Source of the DNA: Chryseobacterium taklimakanense
Lineage (GTDB): Bacteria; Bacteroidota; Bacteroidia; Flavobacteriales; Weeksellaceae
Reading direction: 5' to 3'
NCBI RefSeq assembly: GCF_900187185.1
Contig: NZ_LT906465.1
Location: 1,426,001-1,490,000, forward strand
Length of the DNA: 64,000 bases
In this document: piece by piece, positions 1 through 9,483 of the stretch
Numbering within the stretch: position 1 is the first letter of the stretch
Layout of the letters: each line of letters starts with the position of its first letter
Position numbers and translations under genes: made by a program
Notes under the pieces: generated by a model
Database searches by the model: none
What the model was told of the DNA's origin: nothing
The model's input: only the letters and a program-made list of their open reading frames with translations

Positions 1-339
1 TGCCATTACCAGAGTTACAAAATAGAAAGGTAACCCTACATCAAAAATTATTTTATTGAGGAAGACAAAGATCCACTCTATTTCCTCAGCATTTGGCTGG
101 AAGAGTGCCTTGTCTAAAACATCACCATAAGAGGTATACAGTGCAAATCCCGAAAAAAGGGTGCGGTAAACCGGATAGTCAGCCCCTACATCTGTACGGA
201 AGCCCACGGCAACAACAATAAGAATGCCTGCTACCCACAGGAAAATGCTCTGTTTTTTTTTCGTTTTAAAAATCTCTATATAACTTGCTGTTGCAAGAAT
301 CAGGAAGATTGCAATGAAAATCGGATGCAGGACCGGCAT
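1..339 (-). CDS. EpsG-family polysaccharide protein (partial, C-terminus outside window)
   Basis: The first 113 codons of a membrane protein that runs off the left edge. The reading frame is open from the ATG at 339 down to base 1. It shows a hydrophobic segment at residues 5-19, a basic loop, a second segment at about 33-46 and then VGFRTDVGADYPVY at about 46-59. That short motif after the second helix is typical of the EpsG/Wzy-like family of exopolysaccharide polymerases. The gene starts 16 nt after a GT2 glycosyltransferase on the same strand, which fits a surface-glycan operon. The family call rests on the motif and the neighbour; the catalytic half is not visible. Confidence 0.72.
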   Translation of the reverse strand, partial: MPVLHPIFIAIFLILATASYIEIFKTKKKQSIFLWVAGILIVVAVGFRTDVGADYPVYRTLFSGFALYTSYGDVLDKALFQPNAEEIEWIFVFLNKIIFDVGLPFYFVTLVMA

Positions 340-355
340 TTAAACATTTGTGTTT

Positions 356-1342
356 TTATATTATTATCCTAATCAATTTTTCCTGACCGAAAAAATAGAG
401 TAAATAATAAATTTGCTTTTTCAGTGGCAAAGATAAAAGATAATTCTTATTAAACCTTCTGTATAAAATAATTTCGGCGGTGGAAATTTTTCTTTCTTTT
501 CTGAAATCCTTTAGTTTACGGGACATTTTATAAAATAATTCCTTATCCTTTACAAATGCCAAATAAGCCAAAAATGTATAGATGCCTTCTAAAATCTGGA
601 AACCTTTGAGCGCATCCTTTTGATACGAATATTTTGAACTGTGGAATGCTTTTTCTACATCCTCCACAGCATTTAAAATGTCGAGGCCCTTTCCCGTGTG
701 TGTTTTGGTGATAGAATCTGTGCGTTCGAGATACTGGTAATGGTAATTTTGAGTTTGTGCAATTGTGGTGCATTTCAGCAGCAGCTGCGGAATGAGTTGA
801 ATATCTTCAAAATGAATTCCCTTTTTGAATCTGACCTCCTCAAATAACTCCTTTCGAAAAATCTTGTTGCAGGCAAAATAGCTCAAATCGGAAAAAACTG
901 TGAAATTATTCCTCAGATCAATTATTTCCGGCATATTGGGAATCTGGGTGAGTTTTTGAGTAACATTTCCCTGTTCGTCAACTTTCTGAAGGTTGCAGAC
1001 AACCATTTCAGCATTATATTTTTTTGCAAGATCATACATTTCCCCGAACATCGTTGCGGTAACATAATCGTCGCTGTCTACAAAACCGATAAATTCCCCT
1101 GTGGCGCGGTCCAGCCCGTAATTCCTTGCATCACTCAGCCCACCGTTTTCCTTTGTAAAGTTTCTGATTTTCTCAGGATACTTTTCGCTGAATTCATCAA
1201 TAATTTCCTGTGAATGATCACCGCTTCCGTCATTTACCACAATAATTTCGATATCCTGCAGCGTCTGTGACACCAGAGAGCCAAGGCACTTCCGCAGGTA
1301 TTTTTCTACATTGTATACCGGTACAATAACAGAAACTTTCAC
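356..1342 (-). CDS. family 2 glycosyltransferase
   Basis: Predicted inverting GT-A glycosyltransferase that adds a sugar to a growing surface polysaccharide at the cytoplasmic face. The N-terminus reads VSVIVPVYNVEKYL, followed by VVNDGS (about residues 35-40), GLSDARNYGL (68-77) and the metal-binding FVDSDD (87-92), in the order and spacing usual for the family. At 328 residues the length is normal. Translation starts at a GTG (1340-1342) directly abutting the TAA of the upstream arginase-like gene, so the two are probably translationally coupled. No C-terminal membrane helix is evident. Acceptor and sugar donor cannot be told from sequence. Confidence 0.9.
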   Translation of the reverse strand: MKVSVIVPVYNVEKYLRKCLGSLVSQTLQDIEIIVVNDGSGDHSQEIIDEFSEKYPEKIRNFTKENGGLSDARNYGLDRATGEFIGFVDSDDYVTATMFGEMYDLAKKYNAEMVVCNLQKVDEQGNVTQKLTQIPNMPEIIDLRNNFTVFSDLSYFACNKIFRKELFEEVRFKKGIHFEDIQLIPQLLLKCTTIAQTQNYHYQYLERTDSITKTHTGKGLDILNAVEDVEKAFHSSKYSYQKDALKGFQILEGIYTFLAYLAFVKDKELFYKMSRKLKDFRKERKISTAEIILYRRFNKNYLLSLPLKKQIYYLLYFFGQEKLIRIII

Positions 1343-2425
1343 TTATCTGTTAATAAAATTAAATAAACGTGTGTTCAGATAACCTTTCTTCGCCTGGTCA
1401 TAATCTTCCTGGGAACACGGAAGGCAATCTTCAAGATTACCGCTGTCTCCGAAATACCAAAGCCCGCTAAAAGTGTCTCTTTGAAAAGCATATTCCGAAT
1501 CATCCACCAAAACCCAGAATGTTTCCAGTTTTTTCTCTTTCGGATGGCTTCTACGGATATTTATTCCCTCCATAAGATACCAGACCATCTGTGCCAACAA
1601 CTGGTGATTCAGCACATGATCGGTTTCAATATCAAGATTAAAGATCCCTACTGACTGCAGTTTACTGCTGAGTCCCGCCTCCTTCATATAGGCACAAATC
1701 TCTCTGTGGTTCAGTCCGTTCACCTGTGGATGCAACGAAAATGGCTCACTCATGCTTTCTACGGCATCGCAGTTTACAGTCACCAAATTGGCATTCCTGA
1801 AGTAAGGTTCAGTTTTCGCTGTGCTGTTCATCATTTCGGCCAATCTTACCACATCGAATTCAACTTCTTTGATCAGTTTAACGCTGTCAGCCTCGTTCAA
1901 ATGTTTTTGGTAACCTAAATGGTGATAGTTCTTTATGGAGAAATTTTTTGATGAAAAAATCCGGCTGAGAAAATTCTTCTCGTTGATCTCTTCGCCTTCG
2001 TTTGAAAGCGAAACCACGTTTGAAATCTGGGTATAACTGATGTCTTTCTGATGAAAATTCAGGGCTGAAAAAAGTGAATAAGAAAAATCATTACTTCCCC
2101 CGATTACTACCGGGATGGTGCGTTTATAATGGCATGCAGAAAGTACTTCCTGCAAAATATAGTGCGTATCCTGCACCGATTTACCGCTCACCAAATCCCC
2201 AAAATCGTAAACCGGAACATCAAAATCCAGCGCCGAAAGTTTGTACAGCTCCCGTCGAAACTTGTGAAAATCCTGCACCTCCGCACTTCCGCCTGCACCT
2301 TTGTTATCTGAAACCCACAATAATGCGATACCATCTTCCGGCAACTCATCCTTAAAATGTGAACCCAGCTGCCACTTCTCAGTAACTAAAAATTTAGGCG
2401 GAATGATAAAGTCTTCAAAATTCAT
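1343..2425 (-). CDS. arginase/formiminoglutamase-fold protein with degenerate metal site
   Basis: A 360-residue protein of the ureohydrolase fold, the kind annotated as arginase or formimidoylglutamase in flavobacteria. The fold signature VVIGGSNDFSYSLF (about 106-119) corresponds to the canonical GGDHS segment, and VTVNCDAVESMSEP (about 216-229) corresponds to the SxDxDxxDP segment. Most of the Asp/His residues that bind the two manganese ions are replaced: the GGDHS histidine is lost, DAHTD cannot be found, and only one Asp remains in the last motif. Catalysis is therefore doubtful. The gene lies between topA, which has its own terminator, and the GT2 gene, with which it probably forms an operon. 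Confidence 0.75.
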   Translation of the reverse strand: MNFEDFIIPPKFLVTEKWQLGSHFKDELPEDGIALLWVSDNKGAGGSAEVQDFHKFRRELYKLSALDFDVPVYDFGDLVSGKSVQDTHYILQEVLSACHYKRTIPVVIGGSNDFSYSLFSALNFHQKDISYTQISNVVSLSNEGEEINEKNFLSRIFSSKNFSIKNYHHLGYQKHLNEADSVKLIKEVEFDVVRLAEMMNSTAKTEPYFRNANLVTVNCDAVESMSEPFSLHPQVNGLNHREICAYMKEAGLSSKLQSVGIFNLDIETDHVLNHQLLAQMVWYLMEGINIRRSHPKEKKLETFWVLVDDSEYAFQRDTFSGLWYFGDSGNLEDCLPCSQEDYDQAKKGYLNTRLFNFINR

Positions 2426-2454
2426 AACTCTTTTTCTTACGCTTTAAAAATAAC

Positions 2455-2483
2455 AAAAAAGGCACAATTACCCGTGCCTTTTC
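2455..2483 (-). terminator. intrinsic terminator of topA
   Basis: Read on the minus strand, AAAGGCAC, an eight-base loop and GTGCCTTT form a perfect stem followed by a T-rich run. It lies about 40 nt past the topA stop and before the ATG of the arginase-like gene, so it separates the two transcription units. Confidence 0.85.
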
Positions 2484-2524
2484 ATATTCATTATCCAGAA
2501 TTTAATAATTCAAAACCGGAAAAT

Positions 2525-5062
2525 TTATTTTTTGCTTGTTGTTTTCCGGGTTGTTGCAGGTTTTTTCTTCGCAGCAGGCTTTTTCTTCTCTGCAAAAGCA
2601 TTTTTATCCTGCGCGGTAATCCATTTTTTTACCTCATCCAAAGAAACTTCTTTCAGTTCTTCGGCGGTGTATTTTTCGTCTTTTTTGTTTTTCGGAATCT
2701 TGAACATTGATTTTCCGAACTTGATGAATGGGCCCCAACGGCCGTTCTCGATGGAAATTTTTTCCTTTTCCCACTGCTGGATGTAGCGGTTGGCTTCTTT
2801 TTCCAGTTTCGCCTCAATCAGTTCGTTGATATCGTTTTGCGAAAGATTATCGAAATCATATTTCTTCGGAACATTTACAAAAATATCCCTGTATTTCAGG
2901 AAAGGCCCAAAACGCCCTTTCCCTTTGGTCACCGGCTCTCCTTTGTAATTGGCAACCGGGGCATCGGCCGCCTTTTTCTCCCGTATAAGTTCTTCCGCCC
3001 GCTCCTGGTTTATCGAAAGCGGATCCTCGCCTCTTGGTATGCTGATAAATGTTTCGCCCCATTTTACATAAGGTCCGAAACGTCCTACCGCCACAGAAAC
3101 CGGCTGTCCTTCAAAATCCTGCAGATCAAACGGAAGTTTGAAAAGTTCCAGCGCTTCCTCCAAAGTTATGGTTGCGATGTTCTGATTCTGCATAATTGAA
3201 GCGAAAGTTTTCTGCTCATCATCCTGCTCGCCGATCTGTATCATCGCACCGTAGCGGCCCATTCTTGCGTAAACATTTTTGCCGGTTTTTGGGTCTTTTC
3301 CGAGCAAACGTTCACCGGTGGCACGGTCTGCATTTTCTTCCACATCTTCTATTTTTGGATGAAATTCTTTGTAGAACTCGCCCAAAACTTCTTTCCATTT
3401 TTCGGAACCGTTGGCAATGTCATCAAAATCCTGTTCTACTTTTGCCGTAAATCCGTAATCCAGAATTTCAGCGAAATTATTGGTCAGGAATTCATTTACA
3501 ACTTCACCGATATCGGTGGGAACAAATTTATTCTTATCACCCCCGAATTTTTCGTTTACTACCTGCTTTTTAACATCTTTGGTTAAAGTCATCTTCACGA
3601 TTTCGCGCTCCTGTGGAAGGATTTCGCGCTTATCCACATATTCGCGGTTTTGGATGGTTTGGATGGTCGGCGCATACGTAGAAGGCCTTCCAATGCCGAG
3701 TTCCTCAAGTTTCCTTACCAAACCGGCTTCGGTATATCTTGCGGCTGGTTTCGTGAATTTTTCGGTGGCTTCAATTTTTTTATAGGTTAAAATTTCTCCG
3801 GTTGTAACTTTCGGTAAAAGTTTTTCGTTCTCTTCGTCGTCCTCATCTTCATTTTTGGTGATTCCGTAGGCTTTCAGGAAACCTTCAAACACAATTACCT
3901 CACCCTGCGCTTCAAACTGATAAGGCAGTTTTGAGTTTCCGATTTCAATCACCGTTTTCTCAATTTTCGCATTGCTCATCTGCGAAGCCAAGGTCCTTCT
4001 GTATATTAACTGATACAACTTGTTGAGTTGCACATCGCCAATACTTTTCACCGAAAAATCGGTCGGACGGATGGCTTCGTGGGCTTCCTGTGCCGATGCG
4101 GATTTGGTGGTAAATTTTCTTGGGTTTGAATATTCTTCGCCGAATTCAGAAATAATCTGGGATTTCGCGCCGTTGATCGCTTCCTGCGAAAGATTCACAG
4201 AATCGGTTCGCATATAAGTAATGTAACCTTCTTCGTAGAGCCTTTGCGCCAAACGCATCGTCGTGGTCACGTTATAACCCAGTCTTGAAGAGGCTTCCTG
4301 CTGGAGTGTGGAAGTGGTAAAAGGTGCTGATGCTGAACGGGTTCCAGGTTTGGTTTCTACGTTCAGGACTTTGAATTCTGTATCTTTTGACTGATTTAAA
4401 AATGCTTCCGCATCGTTTTCCTCTTTAAAATCGCCTTTCAGTTTCGCAGAAATTTCCTGCTTGGTTTCATTCAGGAAAATGCCTTCAATTTTAAATGTGG
4501 AAGTGGGTTTGAACTCACGGATTTCCTGTTCGCGCTCCACCACCAGTCTTACCGCGACCGACTGCACCCTTCCCGCGGAAAGTCCGGTTTTCACCTTTTT
4601 CCAGAGAACTGGCGACATTTCAAAGCCTACGATTCGATCCAGGATTCTTCTCGCCTGTTGGGCATTCACAAGATTCTGGTCTATTTTTCTCGGATTTTCT
4701 ATCGCTTTCAGGATCGCGTTTTTCGTAATCTCGTGGAAAACAATACGTTTCGTATTTTCGTCTTTCAGTTTCAGTTCATCTGCCAAATGCCATGCAATCG
4801 CCTCTCCTTCGCGGTCTTCATCGGAAGCCAGCCATACGGTTTCGGCCTTTTTTACCGCGGCTTTCAGTTCGGTCACCAGTTTCTTTTTATCTGCTGAAAC
4901 CTCATAATCCGGAGTGAAAGTTGCCAGATCAATCCCCATTCCTTTTTTCGGCAAATCGCGGATATGTCCGAAACTGGACTTCACCTCGAAATCTTTACCG
5001 AGATACTTCTGAATGGTTTTTGCTTTGGCCGGGGATTCGACAATCACTAAATTTTTTGACAT
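2525..5062 (-). CDS. topA: DNA topoisomerase I (type IA)
   Basis: Relaxes negatively supercoiled DNA through a transient 5'-phosphotyrosine. The N-terminal Toprim domain begins KNLVIVESPAKAKTIQ and carries the acidic SDEDREGEA motif at about 80-88. The catalytic tyrosine lies in GYITYMRTDS (about residue 283). The C-terminus holds several GRFGPYVKW/GRWGPFIKF-type repeats instead of tetra-cysteine zinc fingers, and then a Lys/Ala/Thr tail, as usual in Bacteroidota. I chose the ATG at 5062 because homologues start right at the Toprim strand; an in-frame ATG 18 nt upstream would add six unconserved residues. The protein has 845 residues from this start. Confidence 0.97.
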   Translation of the reverse strand: MSKNLVIVESPAKAKTIQKYLGKDFEVKSSFGHIRDLPKKGMGIDLATFTPDYEVSADKKKLVTELKAAVKKAETVWLASDEDREGEAIAWHLADELKLKDENTKRIVFHEITKNAILKAIENPRKIDQNLVNAQQARRILDRIVGFEMSPVLWKKVKTGLSAGRVQSVAVRLVVEREQEIREFKPTSTFKIEGIFLNETKQEISAKLKGDFKEENDAEAFLNQSKDTEFKVLNVETKPGTRSASAPFTTSTLQQEASSRLGYNVTTTMRLAQRLYEEGYITYMRTDSVNLSQEAINGAKSQIISEFGEEYSNPRKFTTKSASAQEAHEAIRPTDFSVKSIGDVQLNKLYQLIYRRTLASQMSNAKIEKTVIEIGNSKLPYQFEAQGEVIVFEGFLKAYGITKNEDEDDEENEKLLPKVTTGEILTYKKIEATEKFTKPAARYTEAGLVRKLEELGIGRPSTYAPTIQTIQNREYVDKREILPQEREIVKMTLTKDVKKQVVNEKFGGDKNKFVPTDIGEVVNEFLTNNFAEILDYGFTAKVEQDFDDIANGSEKWKEVLGEFYKEFHPKIEDVEENADRATGERLLGKDPKTGKNVYARMGRYGAMIQIGEQDDEQKTFASIMQNQNIATITLEEALELFKLPFDLQDFEGQPVSVAVGRFGPYVKWGETFISIPRGEDPLSINQERAEELIREKKAADAPVANYKGEPVTKGKGRFGPFLKYRDIFVNVPKKYDFDNLSQNDINELIEAKLEKEANRYIQQWEKEKISIENGRWGPFIKFGKSMFKIPKNKKDEKYTAEELKEVSLDEVKKWITAQDKNAFAEKKKPAAKKKPATTRKTTSKK

Positions 5063-5325
5063 CCTTGAAATTTTTTGCAAAAGTAGAGGTTTTTTTTAAA
5101 GTGCAAATTTTTGTTGAATTTTAAACACCGGGCGCACGGAGTTTTTGGTATTAGAATTAATTTCGCACCGATTCCAAGGATGCACACAGATGAAGTCTTC
5201 TAATCAAAATTCGTCCTGGATGAAGGATGGTTTACCTAAAAATATTAGCATTTATAGAACATAGGTTTTTAAAAATCATTTAACATACTATATATAAATA
5301 AGGTGTTATTTTTGCTGATGAAGCC

Positions 5326-5814
5326 ATGATGAAAAATTTCATACAGAACAGCATCAACAGCCAAAAAATCTTTTACAGATATTTCCGCCGCAAAGGCTGG
5401 AAACGTTTTCTGAAAGAAAATATTCTGGAGAGTGAAGGCAGCAACAAAACGAAAGCGAAATCTATTGCATTGGGAATCTTCATCGGGATTTCGCCGTTTT
5501 GGGGATTCCATTCTTTTTTGGCGATTACCCTGTCGGTTTTTTTCCGGCTGAATAAAATGCTGACTTTCATTGCATCACAGGTTACTTTCCCGCCGCTGAT
5601 TCCTTTTATTATTTACCTTTCCGTGAAAGTTGGTGCGCCGTTCGTTAGCAACCGTGCAAGTTTTGAAAATGCTTCCTTTGATTTCGATTTTATTAAGCAA
5701 AACCTGATACAGTACGTCATTGGGAGTTTTCTGCTTGCAACCCTTTCAGCGCTGTTTTTCGGAGCGGTTTCCTATTTTTTTCTGAATAATTTTAGCCCTG
5801 AAAAAAAGCGCTGA
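5326..5814 (+). CDS. DUF2062 membrane protein
   Basis: A 162-residue protein with a basic N-terminus, then the family signature ALGIFIGISPFWGFHSFLAI (about 49-68) and further hydrophobic segments at about 85-105 and 130-155. DUF2062 proteins are small inner-membrane proteins of unknown function, sometimes linked to glycosyltransferases. Two adjacent ATG codons (5326 and 5329) could start it. It is transcribed away from topA; the 263 nt between them hold no other gene that I can support. Confidence 0.85.
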   Translation: MMKNFIQNSINSQKIFYRYFRRKGWKRFLKENILESEGSNKTKAKSIALGIFIGISPFWGFHSFLAITLSVFFRLNKMLTFIASQVTFPPLIPFIIYLSVKVGAPFVSNRASFENASFDFDFIKQNLIQYVIGSFLLATLSALFFGAVSYFFLNNFSPEKKR

Positions 5815-5928
5815 TTTTCAAACTTATAACTGCTTAAAAACCAACAATTCCACCGAGAAATCATTAGAATTTTCTGCAAAAATTCATTATATTCGCACTC
5901 TTGAAATTTAAAGCAGAAACTGAACTCG

Positions 5929-8900
5929 ATGAAGAAGTTTAACGAATACAAAAACCTTGATCTAACCGCCGTTGCAGACGGTGTTTCCAAATTCTGGAAC
6001 GAAAATAATACCTTCAGAAAATCGGTTGAAATCCGCGAAGGACAGCCGGAATATGTGTTTTACGAAGGACCGCCTTCCGCAAACGGAATGCCGGGAATTC
6101 ACCACGTAATGGCGAGAGCAATCAAGGATATTTTCTGCCGTTTCCAAACGCAAAATGGTAAAAAGGTGTTTCGCAAAGCAGGTTGGGATACGCACGGTTT
6201 GCCAATAGAACTGGGCGTTGAAAAGGAATTGGGTATCACCAAAGAAGACATCGGAACCAAAATTTCCGTTGAAGATTATAACAAGGCCTGCCGGGAAGCG
6301 GTAATGCGCTACACTGATGTTTGGAATGATTTGACCGAAAAAATCGGATATTGGGTGGATTTGGAAGATCCTTACATCACCTACGAACCGAAATATATGG
6401 AAACGGTTTGGTGGCTTTTGAAGCAACTATACGATAAAAATCTGCTTTACAAAGGTTACACCATTCAGCCGTATTCGCCGAAAGCCGGAACCGGACTTTC
6501 TTCACATGAACTGAATCAGCCGGGAACTTACCGTGATGTTAGCGATACAACGGTGGTTGCGCAGTTTAAAGTGAAAAAACTTTCTGAGGCATTAAAAAAT
6601 AAACTTGACGCAAACGGTTCAGAAGCTTGCGACATTGCTTCAAACACTTGTGGCGGCGCGCTTCATTGGGCAGAATTTGATGCTGAAAATAAAGAAATCT
6701 CAAATCTGAGCATCCTTGCCTGGACGACCACTCCATGGACTTTACCTTCAAACACCGCACTTGCAGTTGGTCGCGATATCGACTATGTTTTGGTGAAAAC
6801 TTTCAACCAGTACACTTTTGAGCCGATCAATATTATTTTGGCGAAAGTGCTTTTGGAGAAAAATTTTGGTAAAAAATATTTTGCAGGAACTGAAGACGAT
6901 TTCAAAAATTATCAGTCTGAAAACAAAACGATTCCTTATCAAATTTTATCAGAATTCACCGGCGAAGATTTGGCCGGAACTGAATATGAACAACTGATTC
7001 CGTGGTTTTCACCTGCCGAAAATCCTGAAAAAGCATTCCGCGTCATTATCGGAGATTTCGTAACAACCGAAGACGGTACCGGCATTGTGCACATCGCGCC
7101 GACCTTTGGTGCAGATGACAACCGTGTAGCTCAGGAAAACGGCATTCCGCCGATGTTGGTAAAAGACTCCAACGATAATTTGGTGCCTTTGGTGGATTTG
7201 ACCGGAAGATTCTTAAAAGGAGAAAATGTACCGGAAATTTTTGCGGGAAAATACATTAAAAACGAATATTACGACGAGGGAACCGCACCCGAAAAATCCT
7301 GGGATGTAGAACTGGTGATTCTCTTAAAGACCGACAACAAAGCCTTTAAAGTTGAGAAATACGTTCACAGTTATCCACACTGCTGGAGAACGGATAAGCC
7401 GGTACTTTACTATCCGCTGGATTCGTGGTTCGTGAAAATGACGGAGAAAAGACAGCGTTTGGTAGAACTGAACGAAACCATCAACTGGAAGCCAAAATCC
7501 ACCGGTGAAGGCCGTTTTGCAAACTGGCTTGAAAATGTAAACGACTGGAACCTTTCGCGCTCAAGATATTGGGGAATACCGCTGCCAATCTGGAGATCAC
7601 CGGATTTAAAGGAAGAAAAAATCATCGGTTCGGTTGAGGAATTGTACCATGAAATTGAAAAATCTGTTGCGGCAGGTGTAATGTCAGAAAATCCTTTCAA
7701 ATCTTTTGAAATCGGGAATATGTCTGATGAAAACTACGCGCAGATTGATCTGCACAAAAACATTGTCGACAAAATCATCCTTGTTTCAGAGTCCGGAAAA
7801 CCGATTAAAAGAGAATCAGACTTGATCGATGTGTGGTTCGATTCCGGTTCAATGCCGTATGCGCAGCTGCATTATCCTTTTGAAAACAAGGAACTTATAG
7901 ATTCAAAAAAAGCCTTTCCGGCAGATTTCATTGCGGAAGGTGTGGATCAGACTCGCGGATGGTTTTATACACTTCATGCGATTGCGACTTCGGTTTTCGA
8001 TTCCGTGGCGTATAAAAACGTGGTTTCCAACGGTTTGGTTTTGGATAAAAACGGACAGAAAATGTCGAAAAGACTGGGAAATGCTGTGGATCCGTTCGAA
8101 ACGTTGGCAAAATACGGTCCTGATGCGACGCGTTGGTATATGATTTCCAACGCAAATCCCTGGGAAAATCTAAAGTTTGATATTGAGGGAATTGATGAGG
8201 TCCGCCGGAAATTCTTCGGAACACTTTACAATACATATTCCTTCTTTGCACTTTATGCAAATGTTGACGGCTTCAATTATTCAGAAAAAGACGTGGAAAA
8301 CCGCCCGGAAATTGACCGTTGGATCCTTTCAGAACTGAATCTTTTAATCAAAGAAGTAAAAGAATTCTACGAAGATTACGAACCAACGAAAGTGGCGAGA
8401 GCAATCAACACGTTCGTAAACGATAATTTAAGTAACTGGTATGTAAGGCTTTGCCGCCGCCGTTTCTGGAAGGGAGAATACTCCGACGACAAAATTTCGG
8501 CTTACCAAACGCTATACACCTGCCTTGAAACTGTTGCGAAACTTTCCGCTCCGATTGCTCCGTTTTTTATGGATCAGTTATTCCAGGATTTGAATGCGGT
8601 AACAGGCAAAGAACCGCAGCATTCCGTCCATCTAACCGATTTCCCGCTTGCCGACGAAAGCAAGATCGATACGGATTTGGTGGAGAAAACGCATTTGGCA
8701 CAAACCATTACTTCGATGGTATTTTCATTGAGGAAAAAAGAAAATATCAAGGTTCGCCAGCCGCTACAAAAAGTGATGATTCCGGTTTTGGACAAGAAAA
8801 CTGAGGAACAGATTTTAGCCGTTTCAGAGCTCATCAAGCAGGAAGTGAATGTGAAAGAACTTCAATTGATTAACGCTGAAGAAGCCTCACATCTGATTGT

Positions 8901-9408
8901 AAAACAAATCAAGCCGAACTTCAAATCGCTCGGAGCGAAACTTGGCAAAGATATGAAGACGGTGGCTGGAGAAATCAGCGCGATGAATTCTGAGCAGATC
9001 GCCAATCTTGAAAAAGACGGCAAAATGACTGTCGCCGGGCACGAAATCGGGCTTGAGGATGTGGAAATTTCAACAAAAGATATTCCAGGATGGACGGTGA
9101 CGAGTGAAGGGAAGATCACTGTAGCGCTTGACCTCACCCTGACTGATGAACTGAAAGCGGAAGGTATTGCCAGAGAGTTCATTAACCGTATTCAAAATTT
9201 AAGAAAGGACAAAGATTTCGAACTTACGGACAGAATTAAAATTGAGTTAACAGAAGATTCTCCATATTTGCAGGAAATTTTGAAAAACACCGGTTATATT
9301 TCCACCGAAGTATTGTCAGATAAAATAGAAGTTGTAAATTCACTGTCAATTTTTGATGAAATCGAGATTGATGATGTGAAATTTAAAGTGAATGTGAACA
9401 AAATTTGA
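5929..9408 (+). CDS. ileS: isoleucyl-tRNA synthetase (type-2-like)
   Basis: Charges tRNA-Ile in the cytoplasm. The class I signature appears as MPGIHHVMARAIKD (about 54-67, the HIGH site) and as GQKMSKRLGN (about 709-718, the KMSKS loop). The large insertion between them is the editing domain, with WTTTPWTLPSNTAL at about 265-278. At 1159 residues it is longer than the E. coli type. The block after HIGH, with GWDTHGLPIE, resembles the eukaryote-like IleRS2 class, which is known for mupirocin resistance; that class assignment is inference. There is no C-terminal zinc-binding cysteine cluster. The gene after it starts 75 nt downstream. Confidence 0.97.
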   Translation: MKKFNEYKNLDLTAVADGVSKFWNENNTFRKSVEIREGQPEYVFYEGPPSANGMPGIHHVMARAIKDIFCRFQTQNGKKVFRKAGWDTHGLPIELGVEKELGITKEDIGTKISVEDYNKACREAVMRYTDVWNDLTEKIGYWVDLEDPYITYEPKYMETVWWLLKQLYDKNLLYKGYTIQPYSPKAGTGLSSHELNQPGTYRDVSDTTVVAQFKVKKLSEALKNKLDANGSEACDIASNTCGGALHWAEFDAENKEISNLSILAWTTTPWTLPSNTALAVGRDIDYVLVKTFNQYTFEPINIILAKVLLEKNFGKKYFAGTEDDFKNYQSENKTIPYQILSEFTGEDLAGTEYEQLIPWFSPAENPEKAFRVIIGDFVTTEDGTGIVHIAPTFGADDNRVAQENGIPPMLVKDSNDNLVPLVDLTGRFLKGENVPEIFAGKYIKNEYYDEGTAPEKSWDVELVILLKTDNKAFKVEKYVHSYPHCWRTDKPVLYYPLDSWFVKMTEKRQRLVELNETINWKPKSTGEGRFANWLENVNDWNLSRSRYWGIPLPIWRSPDLKEEKIIGSVEELYHEIEKSVAAGVMSENPFKSFEIGNMSDENYAQIDLHKNIVDKIILVSESGKPIKRESDLIDVWFDSGSMPYAQLHYPFENKELIDSKKAFPADFIAEGVDQTRGWFYTLHAIATSVFDSVAYKNVVSNGLVLDKNGQKMSKRLGNAVDPFETLAKYGPDATRWYMISNANPWENLKFDIEGIDEVRRKFFGTLYNTYSFFALYANVDGFNYSEKDVENRPEIDRWILSELNLLIKEVKEFYEDYEPTKVARAINTFVNDNLSNWYVRLCRRRFWKGEYSDDKISAYQTLYTCLETVAKLSAPIAPFFMDQLFQDLNAVTGKEPQHSVHLTDFPLADESKIDTDLVEKTHLAQTITSMVFSLRKKENIKVRQPLQKVMIPVLDKKTEEQILAVSELIKQEVNVKELQLINAEEASHLIVKQIKPNFKSLGAKLGKDMKTVAGEISAMNSEQIANLEKDGKMTVAGHEIGLEDVEISTKDIPGWTVTSEGKITVALDLTLTDELKAEGIAREFINRIQNLRKDKDFELTDRIKIELTEDSPYLQEILKNTGYISTEVLSDKIEVVNSLSIFDEIEIDDVKFKVNVNKI

Positions 9409-9444
9409 AGTTTGATAAATGAGTCCTGATATTCCAGTCCAAGG

Positions 9445-9472
9445 AATCTCAAATCTCAAATTTCGAATCTTA
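9445..9472 (+). repeat. AATCTCAAAT-type tandem repeat before the DksA-like gene
   Basis: An AT-rich run made of imperfect copies of AATCTCAAAT, ending 11 nt before the ATG of the DksA-like gene. A closely similar run precedes trpS (11383-11419) and a related one precedes the gene starting at 53994. Confidence 0.6.
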
Positions 9473-9483
9473 AACTAAAGATT

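Noticed and set aside
543-773. Numerous open frames of 60-150 codons opposite or inside the large genes, here on the opposite frame of the GT2 gene
   Set aside because: They overlap well-supported genes, show no domain, signal peptide or conserved motif, and have the composition expected of frame shadows.
2074-2355. Plus-strand frame opposite the arginase-like gene
   Set aside because: Pro/His-rich artefact of antisense codons; no start context and no family resemblance.
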